Below, piece after piece: positions 1 through 7,271 of a DNA stretch of 33,774 nt. Origin of the DNA: Nitrososphaera sp. (GTDB lineage: Archaea; Thermoproteota; Nitrososphaeria; Nitrososphaerales; Nitrososphaeraceae); contig JAHEZV010000007.1 in NCBI GenBank assembly GCA_023250885.1, forward strand, positions 1-33,774, read 5' to 3'. The translations under genes and the position numbers were made by a program. A model generated the notes under the pieces. The model made no database searches, was not told the DNA's origin, and saw only the letters and a list, made by a program, of their open reading frames with translations. Numbering within the stretch: position 1 is the first letter of the stretch; each line of letters opens with the position of its first letter.

Positions 1-1
1 G

Positions 2-304
2 CAGTTACGACGCAGGTATGGCAGGAAACCCATATTCACAGATGGTGCTCAATGGTACAATGAGGCTTGCAAATGGTTGAGGCTTGACCATCAGGTATAC
101 GGTACTGAACTGAAGAACCTCATGGAAAGGTTCATCCAACAAATAAAGGATAGGACAGAATGTTTTGATGACCATTTCCCTTGTAGAAAGGAGAATTGTG
201 ACAGGCGGCATGTCTGGAACTGGCTGAAATTATTCGTACTGTATGTTCATATGGGAATGGAAAGGATACGTTTCACTAGTTTTCTGGTAAGAGATGGTGG
301 CTAA
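2..304 (+). CDS. IS6-like transposase, C-terminal part (runs off left edge)
   Basis: The reading frame is open from the left edge to the TAA at 302-304, so only about the last 100 residues of a DDE transposase are visible. The stretch FTDGAQWYNEACKWL would hold the second catalytic Asp, and NLMERFIQQIKDRTE holds the catalytic Glu. The following FDDHFPC and NWLKLFVLY are typical of IS6/IS240-like archaeal transposases. An in-frame TTG at 77 is only an internal codon. No terminal inverted repeat could be recognised after the stop, so the element boundary is unknown. Whether the copy is intact cannot be judged from this window. Confidence 0.75.
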   Translation, partial: QLRRRYGRKPIFTDGAQWYNEACKWLRLDHQVYGTELKNLMERFIQQIKDRTECFDDHFPCRKENCDRRHVWNWLKLFVLYVHMGMERIRFTSFLVRDGG

Positions 305-416
305 GTTAACAGAGCCTTCCTACAGTAATCAATAGATATCTAGCTCGGAGAGGGATAAATGAGCCATCATTAGGTTTTACAATTCTGACTTGCTACCAGC
401 TGCTACCTTGGCAAGA

Positions 417-602
417 ATGATAACAGTGGATCTTGCTATCATGCCAAAGGCAGAATCAGAAATAGAAAGGTTTGTTATAAGGGCCTTGGAAGATTATTAT
501 GCGCTTGACTTTGAACATCTGCTAAAGGTAACCCAAGTGTCTGAAAGTGAACTGGGACATACGTTAGAGGTTATGAAACATAATCAGATAGTTGACTGGT
601 GA
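417..602 (+). CDS. Small helical protein, possible partial winged-helix domain
   Basis: I do not recognise this short protein, which has 61 residues from the ATG at 417 or 53 from the ATG at 441. The visible pattern is a long amphipathic helix (EIERFVIRALEDYY), a short helix (DFEHLLKVT), a third helix (SESELGHTLEVMKHNQ) and the end IVDW. This is the helix-turn-helix part of a winged-helix domain without a clear wing. It stands alone between transposase remains and a gene on the other strand that ends 4 bp away. A DNA-binding role is only an inference. A TTG at 390 would lengthen it, but its extra residues look unlike a protein start. Confidence 0.45.
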   Translation: MITVDLAIMPKAESEIERFVIRALEDYYALDFEHLLKVTQVSESELGHTLEVMKHNQIVDW

Positions 603-605
603 CAA

Positions 606-1139
606 TCAGGCAGTAACGCGCATCAGTTCTACCTCGTTTGACCTGCCCTTGATCTCTGTCGGCTCTGTGTAGTCGTGCTTGCCCCATGATACGCGAATGT
701 CTGCATAAAGCTTCTGGGTGCCTGAATCGAGATCGCTTCCGCTCAGCTCAATGACCTTGTTGACGTCAAACATCAGTGATTTTGCTTCCTCTTCCGTCAG
801 CGGGTAGAACGGTGCGTCGTCCTTGACTATAGACACCCAGATCCTGTACGATATCCTGGGGTTGCGGGTCCAGAACAGCGCGGCCCTCCTTACGAATTTT
901 ATTGGCATGAGGGTCTTGCTCCCGGATTTCAGGTCGACTTCGATCGTCATCCGAAAGCCGTTGTCGTGCTTGTTGTAGGCGCGCTCCCAGTTTTTCTGGG
1001 AAAACACTTGCCTCATCGCGCCGTCCACCTTGAAGCTCAGGCTTAGAGTGAGCGGCTGACCGAACTTGACGCTGCCCTGCGACTTGGCAAGCAATGCGCC
1101 GGCAATGAAACTGTCCGCCATTTGTCCGGATGGTATCAT
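606..1139 (-). CDS. Conserved-looking hypothetical protein, 177 aa
   Basis: I do not recognise the family. The protein is soluble, with no signal peptide or membrane segment. It alternates beta-like stretches (PLTLSLSFKVDG, FRMTIEVDLKSG, ISYRIWVSIVKDD) with few helices, suggesting a beta-rich fold. The ATG at 1139 is chosen because a TATA-like box (1163-1171, minus strand) lies about 28 bp upstream; MADSF at 1121 is an alternative. It is divergent from the RNA polymerase gene rpo11, with only 34 bp between start codons. Codon usage matches the neighbouring core genes, so it is likely a real vertically inherited gene. Confidence 0.75.
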   Translation of the reverse strand: MIPSGQMADSFIAGALLAKSQGSVKFGQPLTLSLSFKVDGAMRQVFSQKNWERAYNKHDNGFRMTIEVDLKSGSKTLMPIKFVRRAALFWTRNPRISYRIWVSIVKDDAPFYPLTEEEAKSLMFDVNKVIELSGSDLDSGTQKLYADIRVSWGKHDYTEPTEIKGRSNEVELMRVTA

Positions 1140-1173
1140 TTATATCCTCAATAAGTAGTTGTCTGTATAACGC
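1137..1173. promoter_or_regulatory. Compact divergent promoter between a hypothetical gene and rpo11
   Basis: Only 34 bp separate the ATG at 1139 (minus strand) from the ATG at 1174 (plus strand). A TTTATATC box at 1139-1146 sits about 31 bp before the plus-strand start. The minus-strand box GTTATACA at 1164-1171 sits about 28 bp before its own start. Each box therefore touches the start region of the other gene, implying leaderless transcripts and likely mutual exclusion of TBP/TFB binding. The boxes are seen directly; their use is inferred. Confidence 0.5.
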
Positions 1174-1452
1174 ATGCTTGCAGAAATTGCCAACGTCAAG
1201 GACAACGAGATCGAGCTAAAAATACGTGAAGAGGATATTTCTGTTCTATACATCATCCAGCATGAGTTGCTGAAGGAAAAGAGCGTGGACTTTGCCGGCG
1301 TCATCCAAAAGCACCCGCTGACAAATGAATACCAGATGAGAGTGGCGACAAAGAGGAAGGACCCGATGGAAGTCGTTCAGGACGCCTCGGCTTCCGCGCA
1401 GGAGTATTCCAAGGACCTACTCACCATGATCAAGTCAGCCCTCAAAAAGTAA
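1174..1452 (+). CDS. rpo11: DNA-directed RNA polymerase subunit Rpo11 (subunit L)
   Basis: At 92 residues this is the size of archaeal Rpo11/RpoL, the partner of Rpo3 in the alpha-like assembly platform of RNA polymerase. The family core is visible: EDISVLYIIQHELLKEKSVDFAGVIQKHPL followed by an amphipathic C-terminal helix ending in KSALKK (the first stretch spans residues 20-50). The ATG at 1174 has a TATA-like box about 31 bp upstream. The gene is followed after 14 bp by the transcription factor TFS, so two parts of the transcription apparatus probably share a transcript. Confidence 0.9.
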   Translation: MLAEIANVKDNEIELKIREEDISVLYIIQHELLKEKSVDFAGVIQKHPLTNEYQMRVATKRKDPMEVVQDASASAQEYSKDLLTMIKSALKK

Positions 1453-1466
1453 CGGGGTTTTTCACC

Positions 1467-1796
1467 TTGCGTTTCTGTCCAAAGTGCGAAACACGCCTGA
1501 GGCCTGCGCCCGGCGGAGAATTAGTAGAATGCCCCAAGTGCGGCTTCAAGGCCAAGAGGGGCCAGCAAGAAAAGAGCGCAACAAAGCACGAAAGCAAGCG
1601 GACAGGCTCAGACGCTTCGCTCAAGGTCATGGAAGGGGAGAGCGTCGATGCGCTCCCAACCACCAGCATCGAATGCCCCCATTGCAAGAACGGCACAGCC
1701 TTCTGGTGGATGCTGCAGACAAGGTCGGCAGACGAAGCAACCACGCAATTCTACAGGTGCACAAAGTGCAACCACACGTGGCGCAACTATGCCTAG
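1467..1796 (+). CDS. tfs: Transcription elongation factor TFS (TFIIS-like)
   Basis: This 109-residue protein has an N-terminal zinc ribbon (CPKC near residue 4 and CPKC near residue 22). Its C-terminal ribbon has CPHC near residue 70 and CTKC near residue 98. The loop RSADEATTQFYRC contains the acidic DE pair that TFIIS-type factors insert into the polymerase active site to stimulate cleavage of backtracked RNA. The length and two-ribbon layout match archaeal TFS. The start is TTG at 1467, the only in-frame start just before the first Cys pair. It lies 14 bp after rpo11 and probably forms an operon with it. Confidence 0.92.
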   Translation: MRFCPKCETRLRPAPGGELVECPKCGFKAKRGQQEKSATKHESKRTGSDASLKVMEGESVDALPTTSIECPHCKNGTAFWWMLQTRSADEATTQFYRCTKCNHTWRNYA

Positions 1797-1816
1797 CAGG
1801 GTGAAATCGCCGATAT

Positions 1817-1825
1817 CTTTAAAAT
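1817..1825 (+). promoter_or_regulatory. TATA-like box for pcn
   Basis: CTTTAAAATC lies around 1817-1826, about 30 bp before the TTG start of the sliding-clamp gene. The spacing fits a leaderless archaeal transcript. This supports TTG at 1852 as the real start. Confidence 0.5.
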
Positions 1826-1851
1826 CCTATAGAGCTGCCAAATAGGATAAT

Positions 1852-2604
1852 TTGGTATTTGTAGCTAGGAGCAAGTCGCCTGAAGAGTGGAAGGCCGTGG
1901 CATCTGCAATCTCGACCCTTGTTGACGAGGCAACGTTTGAAGCGGCCGCCGAAGGAATCTCTTTCAGGGGCATGGATCCGTCGCACATCGCGCTTATCGA
2001 CATACACTGGCCCAACCACGCGTTTGAAAAGTACGAATGCGACAGCCTGGTCAAGTTCGGCATCAGGGTTGATGAGTTTTCAAAACTGATCAGGAGAGCA
2101 GACAAGAAGGACGCGATCGAAATATCGCTGGGCGACGACAGCATGCTGCACTTAAAGATGTCAAACGGCTACAAGCGGGAATACAAGATGCGCCTGATAG
2201 AAAGCTCGGCAAGCTCCACCCCGTTGCCAAAGCTCAACTTCAATTCAAAAGCAGTGCTCACGGCGATGGCGCTTGACAAGGTGCTGTCCGACGTCCAGGT
2301 GGTGTCTGAATACATCTCGATTGAAAGCAAGTCGGGCAAGATCAACTTTTCAGGCAGGGGCGACTCTGGCGAGGCCGACGTTGCGCTCGAAGCGGGCAAC
2401 GAGGGGCTGGAAGAGTTGGTAGTGAAGGAGGAGAGCAAGGCGACCTACAGCCTCGACTACCTGTCGAAAATAACCAAGGCCGTGATATCCATGGGCGGCT
2501 CGGTTACTGCAGAGTATTCAAGCAAGATGCCGCTGAGGCTCGAGTTCAAGATAGCAAACGTGGGCAGGATACATTTCTACTTGGCACCCCGGGTCCAGGA
2601 TTAG
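1852..2604 (+). CDS. pcn: DNA polymerase sliding clamp PCNA
   Basis: The 250-residue length and sequence match archaeal PCNA, the ring that tethers polymerases, FEN1, ligase and other factors to DNA. Family signatures include EGISFRGMDPSHIALIDI near residues 34-51, the inter-domain region around residues 115-130 with LPKLNF, and LDYLSKITKA near residue 202. The C-terminus reads RIHFYLAPRVQD. The start is TTG, supported by an upstream TATA-like box. The aspartokinase gene starts one base after the stop, so the two are probably cotranscribed. Confidence 0.95.
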   Translation: MVFVARSKSPEEWKAVASAISTLVDEATFEAAAEGISFRGMDPSHIALIDIHWPNHAFEKYECDSLVKFGIRVDEFSKLIRRADKKDAIEISLGDDSMLHLKMSNGYKREYKMRLIESSASSTPLPKLNFNSKAVLTAMALDKVLSDVQVVSEYISIESKSGKINFSGRGDSGEADVALEAGNEGLEELVVKEESKATYSLDYLSKITKAVISMGGSVTAEYSSKMPLRLEFKIANVGRIHFYLAPRVQD

Positions 2605-2605
2605 C

Positions 2606-4018
2606 ATGCGCCTTGTAATGAAATTTGGGGGAACGGCGGTGGATTCCCCAGACAAGGTTAGGCACGTCGCGCAGCTAGTAAAATCGCACAGGAAAGGCAA
2701 CGAGATCGTGTGCGTAATTTCCGCGGTGCGCGGCATGACAGACGGCCTGCTGTCGATAGCAGACAGTGTGAAGCGCGGCGACAAGAGATCGATAGACGAA
2801 TTCGTGAAAAAGTCGGCCAATATCCACACTACCATTGCCGAGGGCGCGATTTCTGACAAGAAACTGAAAGGCGAAACTGTTGCTGTCGTGAAAAAGATAA
2901 TCAGCGAGCTGGAAGACGTGCTTGGCGGGATCGTGCTATTGGGTGAAGTCACGCCCAAGTCGCTTGATTACCTAATGTCGTTTGGCGAGCGCCTCTCTAC
3001 TCCCATAGTGTCGTTTGCGCTGCAGGACATCGGGATCAAGTCTGACCATCTCACTGGCAAGGAGGCCGGTATCCTGACGGATGGCAACTTTGGCGAGGCT
3101 CGGCCCCTGATGGACACTACAAAGCTGCGGGTGAGCCACAGGCTGGAGCCGATGCTCAAGCAGGACTCCGTGCCGGTGGTCACCGGTTTTATCGGCGCGG
3201 ACCAGTACGGCAACATCACCACGATTGGCCGCGGCGGTTCAGATTACACTGCTACCATAATTGCTGCCAGCATCGGCGCGGAGGAAGTGTGGCTGTGGAG
3301 CGACGTCGACGGCTTGATGACCGCAGACCCGAAAATAGTAAACGACGCGCAGGTGCTCAGGGAAGTGTCGTTTGCAGAAGCGATGGAGATGGCGCTCTTT
3401 GGAGCAAAGTACATGCATCCGCGCGCGCTCGAGCCGGTGATCGACACCAAGATCCCGATCAGAATCAGAAACACGTTTAACATAAGGCATACCGGCACCG
3501 TCATCACCCAGAACCCGAGCAAAGAGTCGCAGAAAATAGTCAAGTCTGTAAGCGCGATACGCCACACAGCTCTGATTGACGTGAGCGGGGGTGGGATGGT
3601 CGGGGCTCCGGGCACCGCGGCAAAGATATTCGATACGCTGGCCAAGAACCGCGTCAACATCATGATGATATCGCAGAGTCCGTCAGAGTCGAGCATTTCG
3701 ATGGTCGTCAGAAAGAGCGACCTTGACAAGGCCACGACGACACTGGAGCTGAGCCTGCTTGGCAAGGTGATCAAGCAGATAAACGTCAACGACGACGTCG
3801 CTGTTATTGCGGTGGTGGGCTCTGGGATGCGCGGCATCAAGGGAGTCGCTGCCAAAGTTTTCGGGGCCGTGGCAAAGTTCGGCGTAAACGTCATAATGAT
3901 AGCTCAGGGCTCGTCAGAGCTCAACCTAGCGTTCGTAGTAAACGACAGCGACTGCGATCAGGCAGTCAGGGCGCTCCATGACGAGTTTGACCTTGCCCGG
4001 GCCGCTGGAAAAGGATAA
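2606..4018 (+). CDS. lysC: Aspartate kinase
   Basis: This enzyme phosphorylates aspartate, the first step towards lysine, threonine and methionine. The amino-acid-kinase domain begins with MKFGGTAVDSPDKV (usually KFGGTSV in the family). It contains the nucleotide-binding stretch GRGGSDYTATIIAA near residue 211 and WSDVDGLMTADPKIV near residue 232. Two ACT-type regulatory domains follow, visible at about residues 325-395 (MVGAPGTAAKIFDTLAKNRV) and 400-465 (MRGIKGVAAKVFGAVAKFGV), so feedback inhibition by an amino acid is likely. The ATG at 2606 lies one base after pcn. Confidence 0.93.
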   Translation: MRLVMKFGGTAVDSPDKVRHVAQLVKSHRKGNEIVCVISAVRGMTDGLLSIADSVKRGDKRSIDEFVKKSANIHTTIAEGAISDKKLKGETVAVVKKIISELEDVLGGIVLLGEVTPKSLDYLMSFGERLSTPIVSFALQDIGIKSDHLTGKEAGILTDGNFGEARPLMDTTKLRVSHRLEPMLKQDSVPVVTGFIGADQYGNITTIGRGGSDYTATIIAASIGAEEVWLWSDVDGLMTADPKIVNDAQVLREVSFAEAMEMALFGAKYMHPRALEPVIDTKIPIRIRNTFNIRHTGTVITQNPSKESQKIVKSVSAIRHTALIDVSGGGMVGAPGTAAKIFDTLAKNRVNIMMISQSPSESSISMVVRKSDLDKATTTLELSLLGKVIKQINVNDDVAVIAVVGSGMRGIKGVAAKVFGAVAKFGVNVIMIAQGSSELNLAFVVNDSDCDQAVRALHDEFDLARAAGKG

Positions 4019-4050
4019 ATGGCATCCAGTCAATTCCAACTTTTGCAAAT

Positions 4051-4833
4051 ATGAGCGCTAGAAAGGGCAAGCTATACGTAGTCGGCGTGGGGCCTGGCAG
4101 TCACGACCATATGACGTACCGGGCAAAGCAGGTCATTGACGAAAGCGAAGTTATTATCGGATACGACACGTACGTCAGCCTTGTTGAAGACCTGATAGCA
4201 AGCAAGGAGGTCTACCGCTATGCAATGACGCAGGAGGTCGACCGCGCCAACCAGGCAATCGACTTTGCGGAAAAAGGCAAGGTTGTTTCACTGGTGTCGT
4301 CAGGTGACCCTGGCATCTACGGCATGATAGGGCTTATCTATGAAATCCTGGCGGAAAAGGGCTGGGACAGGGAAAAAGGCGTTTATGTCGAGTGCGTCCC
4401 CGGCGTTTCTTCCCTCAATTCCTGCGCCGCTCTTGTGGGCTCGCCTCTCATGACGGACTTTGCAGTAGTCAGCATGAGCGATCTCTTGGTCCCGTGGGAC
4501 ATCATCGTAAAGCGAGTCGAGGCGGCGGCGATGGGCGACTATGTCACTGTCATTTACAACCCTGCAAGCAAAAAGAGGGTGCACCAGCTGCGCGACACAC
4601 GGGAGATATTCCTGAAGTACAGAAAGCCCGACACGCCAGTGACCATAGTCAAGGGCGCATACCGTGAGAGCCAGCAGGTAGTGATGACTACTTTGGATAA
4701 AATGCTTGAACACCAGGACATGCTTGGCATGATAACGACCGTCATCGTGGGCAACTCATCTACTTTCAATTACAAGGGAATGATGATAAACCCGCGCGGC
4801 TATACGTCAAAGTACGAGCTTGTAAAGAAGTAA
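4051..4833 (+). CDS. cobJ: Precorrin-3B C17-methyltransferase (CobJ/CbiH)
   Basis: This is a 260-residue SAM-dependent methyltransferase of corrin-ring synthesis that performs the ring-contracting C17 methylation. It begins with LYVVGVGPGSHDHMT, the glycine-rich signature of the tetrapyrrole methylase fold. It continues with SLVSSGDPGIYGM near residue 81 and the CobJ/CbiH-like ECVPGVSSLNSCAALVGSP near residues 112-130. It stands alone between lysC and amoB (convergent), away from any other cobalamin gene in the window. A weak TATA-like box overlaps the lysC stop about 34 bp upstream. Its product would supply the cofactor of the methylmalonyl-CoA mutase encoded further right. Confidence 0.92.
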   Translation: MSARKGKLYVVGVGPGSHDHMTYRAKQVIDESEVIIGYDTYVSLVEDLIASKEVYRYAMTQEVDRANQAIDFAEKGKVVSLVSSGDPGIYGMIGLIYEILAEKGWDREKGVYVECVPGVSSLNSCAALVGSPLMTDFAVVSMSDLLVPWDIIVKRVEAAAMGDYVTVIYNPASKKRVHQLRDTREIFLKYRKPDTPVTIVKGAYRESQQVVMTTLDKMLEHQDMLGMITTVIVGNSSTFNYKGMMINPRGYTSKYELVKK

Positions 4834-4861
4834 TTTTTCAATAGCGTCTGCTGAGCCTTTG

Positions 4862-4890
4862 CAAATCAAAAATCAAAAGGAAAAAGGGGT
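4862..4890 (-). terminator. Pyrimidine-rich terminator downstream of amoB
   Basis: Read on the minus strand, the sequence after the amoB stop has repeated T runs (CCCCTTTTTCCTTTTGATT continuing to GATTTGC) with no strong hairpin. U-rich tracts are the usual archaeal termination signal. On the plus strand a TTTTT run directly after the cobJ stop (4834-4838) could serve that gene. Confidence 0.45.
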
Positions 4891-4896
4891 TGTGGT

Positions 4897-5451
4897 TTAG
4901 ATTACTTGCCACGGTCTTGTTGCGAAAGTCACGCCAAGGCCTACGCCGATGATTACGCATTGGTAGACAATGTTGCTGTACGGAATTTGCTTGATTATAG
5001 GCTCTCCGGTTACGTTCACTGTCGCACCCCTGCCAAGACCTGGACCTATGTGCTCTATGTTAAGCTGTGTGTGTACATGGTATGTTGCTGGCTCTAGCGC
5101 CTTCACAGTGATCGAGTAGTGAATCGTCGCGCCTGGTGCAATGTCGAATATGTTGCCCGGTGGATCTCTTTCCAGGAACTCCCACCTGTTGCCTGCGTTT
5201 GCCGACTCGCTGAATAGCGACAGCCATGCTCTGAGCGGCTTGTTGACCAAGCTCTTCAGATCGCCCGTTACGGTCAGCTTCTCGCCTGTGTTCAGCGTCT
5301 GGTCAGAAAATTGTTCATTATCAATCCTTACGAATCTGCTCTGAAGCTGTGCCTGTACACCGTGCCCCTCCGCGCTTTGGAATACGACCGCGAATGCTGA
5401 CAGCACCATGACAGTCGCAAGAGCCGTCACGACCAACGTCTTGCTTTCCAT
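4897..5451 (-). CDS. amoB: Ammonia monooxygenase subunit B
   Basis: AmoB is the soluble-domain subunit of the membrane ammonia monooxygenase, which oxidises ammonia to hydroxylamine outside the cytoplasm. The protein has a signal peptide of about 29 residues ending in QSAEG, which would leave His30 as the mature N-terminus. His125 and His127 in YHVHTQ complete the three-histidine copper site known from the pMMO/AmoB family. The C-terminal membrane helix is at about residues 155-178 (NIVYQCVIIGVGLGVTFA). The length of 184 residues is normal for archaeal AmoB, which is shorter than the bacterial form. ATG at 5451 or the adjacent ATG at 5454 is chosen because the signal peptide starts there. amoA and amoX are absent from this window, and amoC is 6.4 kb away on the other strand. 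Confidence 0.96.
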   Translation of the reverse strand: MESKTLVVTALATVMVLSAFAVVFQSAEGHGVQAQLQSRFVRIDNEQFSDQTLNTGEKLTVTGDLKSLVNKPLRAWLSLFSESANAGNRWEFLERDPPGNIFDIAPGATIHYSITVKALEPATYHVHTQLNIEHIGPGLGRGATVNVTGEPIIKQIPYSNIVYQCVIIGVGLGVTFATRPWQVI

Positions 5452-5487
5452 CATATCCCTATATCTTAGGTAGACCAGAAAGAACAA

Positions 5488-5502
5488 AGATATATATTTT
5501 GC
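5488..5502 (-). promoter_or_regulatory. TATA box of amoB
   Basis: On the minus strand AAAATATATA (5491-5500) lies about 40 bp before the amoB ATG. Transcription would start near 5470 and leave a short leader of roughly 15-20 nt. It is one of the strongest A/T boxes in the left half of the window, consistent with very high amo expression. Confidence 0.55.
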
Positions 5503-5574
5503 TCCGGCGGCGCGTGTGCCGAATTTCGTCACTCCGTCAATGCTAATTAGTAGCATCCGCAAAGGTAGTAGCAT

Positions 5575-6558
5575 TTGGCTTCTTCAGAGGACGCATCGAG
5601 CAGGCTGGCGCTTTCAAACATTGAGGAGATTGGCCCGGCCACGGAAAAACGCCTCAAGGAGGCCGGCTTTCGGTCAATCCGGGATCTTCTGGTGAGGGGG
5701 CCGGTGGACATCGCAGAAGCCACCGGCATGGAGACGGGCGAGTCGGTCGAGATATGCAACAAGGCCCGGCTGATGCTCGAGGAGCTCGGGATAATAGACA
5801 AAAGTTTTGTCACGGCAACCAGCCTGTACAGCAGGCGCAGGGAACGCATATCGACGGGCTCGAAAAGCTTTGACGACCTGCTTGGCGGCGGCCTGGAGAC
5901 AAAGGCGGTGACCGAAGTTTATGGCGAGTTTGGGACGGGCAAGACGCAGCTCTGCCATACCCTGTGCGTGATTGTGCAGCAGAACAAGCTTGCAGGCGGG
6001 CTTGATGCAAGGGCGCTCTACATAGACACGGAAAACACCTTCCGGCCGGAAAGGATAGTTTCGATCGCAGAGGGGCGGGGCTTTGACCCGCGCAGGTCGC
6101 TTGAAAACGTGATCGTAGCCAAGGCGTACAACAGCGCGCACCAGGAGCTCATAATTGAAGAAGCCGGCCCTGTCATTGAAGACAACAACATCAGGCTGAT
6201 AATAGTCGACTCAGCAGTCGCGCACTACCGCGCCGAGTTCCTTGGCCGCGCGACGCTGTCGGAGAGGCAGCAGCGCCTGAACAAGTTCATGCACATCTTG
6301 GTAAGAATTGCGGAGACGTACGAAGTTGCGGTGTTAGTGACGAACCAGATACAGGCCTCGCCGGACGCTTATTTCGGCGACACGGTCAGGGCGACCGGGG
6401 GCAACGTCGTCGCGCACACCAGCACGTACAGGATACACCTGAAGCGCTCGGGCAAGAACAGGATAGCAAGGATGGTCGACAGCCCCTACCACGCAGAGCG
6501 GGAAATCCTGTTCACCCTGACAGAGCGCGGCATTTCAGACGCCAACGAAGGTAGATAA
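5575..6558 (+). CDS. radA: DNA repair and recombination protein RadA
   Basis: RadA is the archaeal Rad51/RecA-type recombinase that forms filaments on single-stranded DNA. An N-terminal helix-hairpin-helix domain spans about residues 12-75 (ALSNIEEIGPATEKRLKEAG). The ATPase core has Walker A GEFGTGKTQ at 117-125, Walker B LIIVDSAVAHYRAEFLGR near residue 205 and the L2 region GDTVRATGGNVVAHTSTYR. The length of 327 residues is usual. The TTG at 5575 is the in-frame start; a direct repeat TAGTAGCAT at 5548-5556 and 5566-5574 lies immediately before it. It is divergent from amoB with about 120 bp between. Confidence 0.94.
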   Translation: MASSEDASSRLALSNIEEIGPATEKRLKEAGFRSIRDLLVRGPVDIAEATGMETGESVEICNKARLMLEELGIIDKSFVTATSLYSRRRERISTGSKSFDDLLGGGLETKAVTEVYGEFGTGKTQLCHTLCVIVQQNKLAGGLDARALYIDTENTFRPERIVSIAEGRGFDPRRSLENVIVAKAYNSAHQELIIEEAGPVIEDNNIRLIIVDSAVAHYRAEFLGRATLSERQQRLNKFMHILVRIAETYEVAVLVTNQIQASPDAYFGDTVRATGGNVVAHTSTYRIHLKRSGKNRIARMVDSPYHAEREILFTLTERGISDANEGR

Positions 6559-6566
6559 TATTAAAT
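6557..6566 (+). promoter_or_regulatory. TATA box of the rpl21e-rpo4 operon
   Basis: AATATTAAAT overlaps the end of radA and is centred about 29 bp before the ATG at 6591. This is the spacing expected for a leaderless archaeal transcript. Confidence 0.55.
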
Positions 6567-6590
6567 TAAGGCTGATGGCACTGGCTTGCT

Positions 6591-6911
6591 ATGCCACGAT
6601 CGCACGGTACTCGAAGGAAGGCCCGCTCTATCCTGACAAAGGACAATGTCGTCAGGGGGATATCATATCTGCTTCACGATTACAAGGTTGGAGAGAAGGT
6701 CGTTGTCGACGTTGACCCGAGGGAGCACGACACCACGCCCCACAGAAGATTCCACGGCCGGATAGGTGTGGTGGAAGGGGTGGGAAGGCGCACCCTAAGG
6801 GTCGCGGTGATGTTTGGCGACAAGAAAAAGATACTGCAGACCCGGTTCAACCACATCAAGCCTCTTGCAGGCACTCCTGAAATGTCAGCGGCAGGTGCCA
6901 ATAGCAAATGA
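6591..6911 (+). CDS. rpl21e: 50S ribosomal protein L21e
   Basis: This 106-residue basic protein starts PRSHGTRRKARSILTK, the conserved L21e N-terminus. It contains KVGEKVVVDVDPREHDTTPHRRFHGRIG (residues about 33-60), the SH3-like core that binds large-subunit rRNA. Its stop overlaps the next start by four bases (ATGA at 6908-6911), so rpl21e and the polymerase subunit gene rpo4 are translationally coupled. The L21e-Rpo4-DUF655-KsgA order is a well-known archaeal gene neighbourhood. Confidence 0.95.
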   Translation: MPRSHGTRRKARSILTKDNVVRGISYLLHDYKVGEKVVVDVDPREHDTTPHRRFHGRIGVVEGVGRRTLRVAVMFGDKKKILQTRFNHIKPLAGTPEMSAAGANSK

Positions 6912-7240
6912 CGGAAATCATCAAGAGGGAAATAGTCACGCTTCCCCACGTAAAAGAGATCCTGGAGTCGACCAAGCCCGACGACATGGACCAGATCCAG
7001 AGGTGGACTGCTGACTATGTTACCAAGTTCTCAAAGGCGCACTCGAAAGAGGCCCAGAAAATGGTGCGCCAGTTGGTGGACCAGTGCGACCTGACAGAGG
7101 AAGAGGCCGTCGAGGTGGTAAACATCATGCCGGTGTCGCTTGAAGAGCTGAGAGCCTTTACCTTCGGTTGGAAGAAACTAATTCTCACCGAGACGCTGGA
7201 AAAGATATTGAACATCTTAAAGGCAGGCACCCAAAGTTAA
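6908..7240 (+). CDS. rpo4: DNA-directed RNA polymerase subunit Rpo4 (subunit F)
   Basis: This 110-residue all-helical protein resembles archaeal Rpo4/RpoF, which pairs with Rpo7 to form the polymerase stalk. Typical features are the middle helix with AQKMVRQLVDQCDLTEEEAVEVVNI (about residues 55-80) and the end NIMPVSLEELRAFT. Its start overlaps the end of rpl21e by four bases. The next gene, of the DUF655 family, has its own TATA-like box over this gene's stop codon. Confidence 0.92.
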   Translation: MTEIIKREIVTLPHVKEILESTKPDDMDQIQRWTADYVTKFSKAHSKEAQKMVRQLVDQCDLTEEEAVEVVNIMPVSLEELRAFTFGWKKLILTETLEKILNILKAGTQS

Positions 7241-7244
7241 ATAC
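7235..7244 (+). promoter_or_regulatory. TATA-like box of the DUF655-ksgA operon
   Basis: AGTTAAATAC overlaps the rpo4 stop and is centred about 32 bp before the TTG at 7272. It suggests an internal promoter within the conserved cluster. Confidence 0.45.
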
Positions 7245-7271
7245 CCACTCTCGTATTATAGGGATTGAACA

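Noticed and set aside
3244-3894. 216-residue open frame antisense to lysC
   Set aside because: It mirrors the conserved aspartokinase and shows no recognisable protein family.
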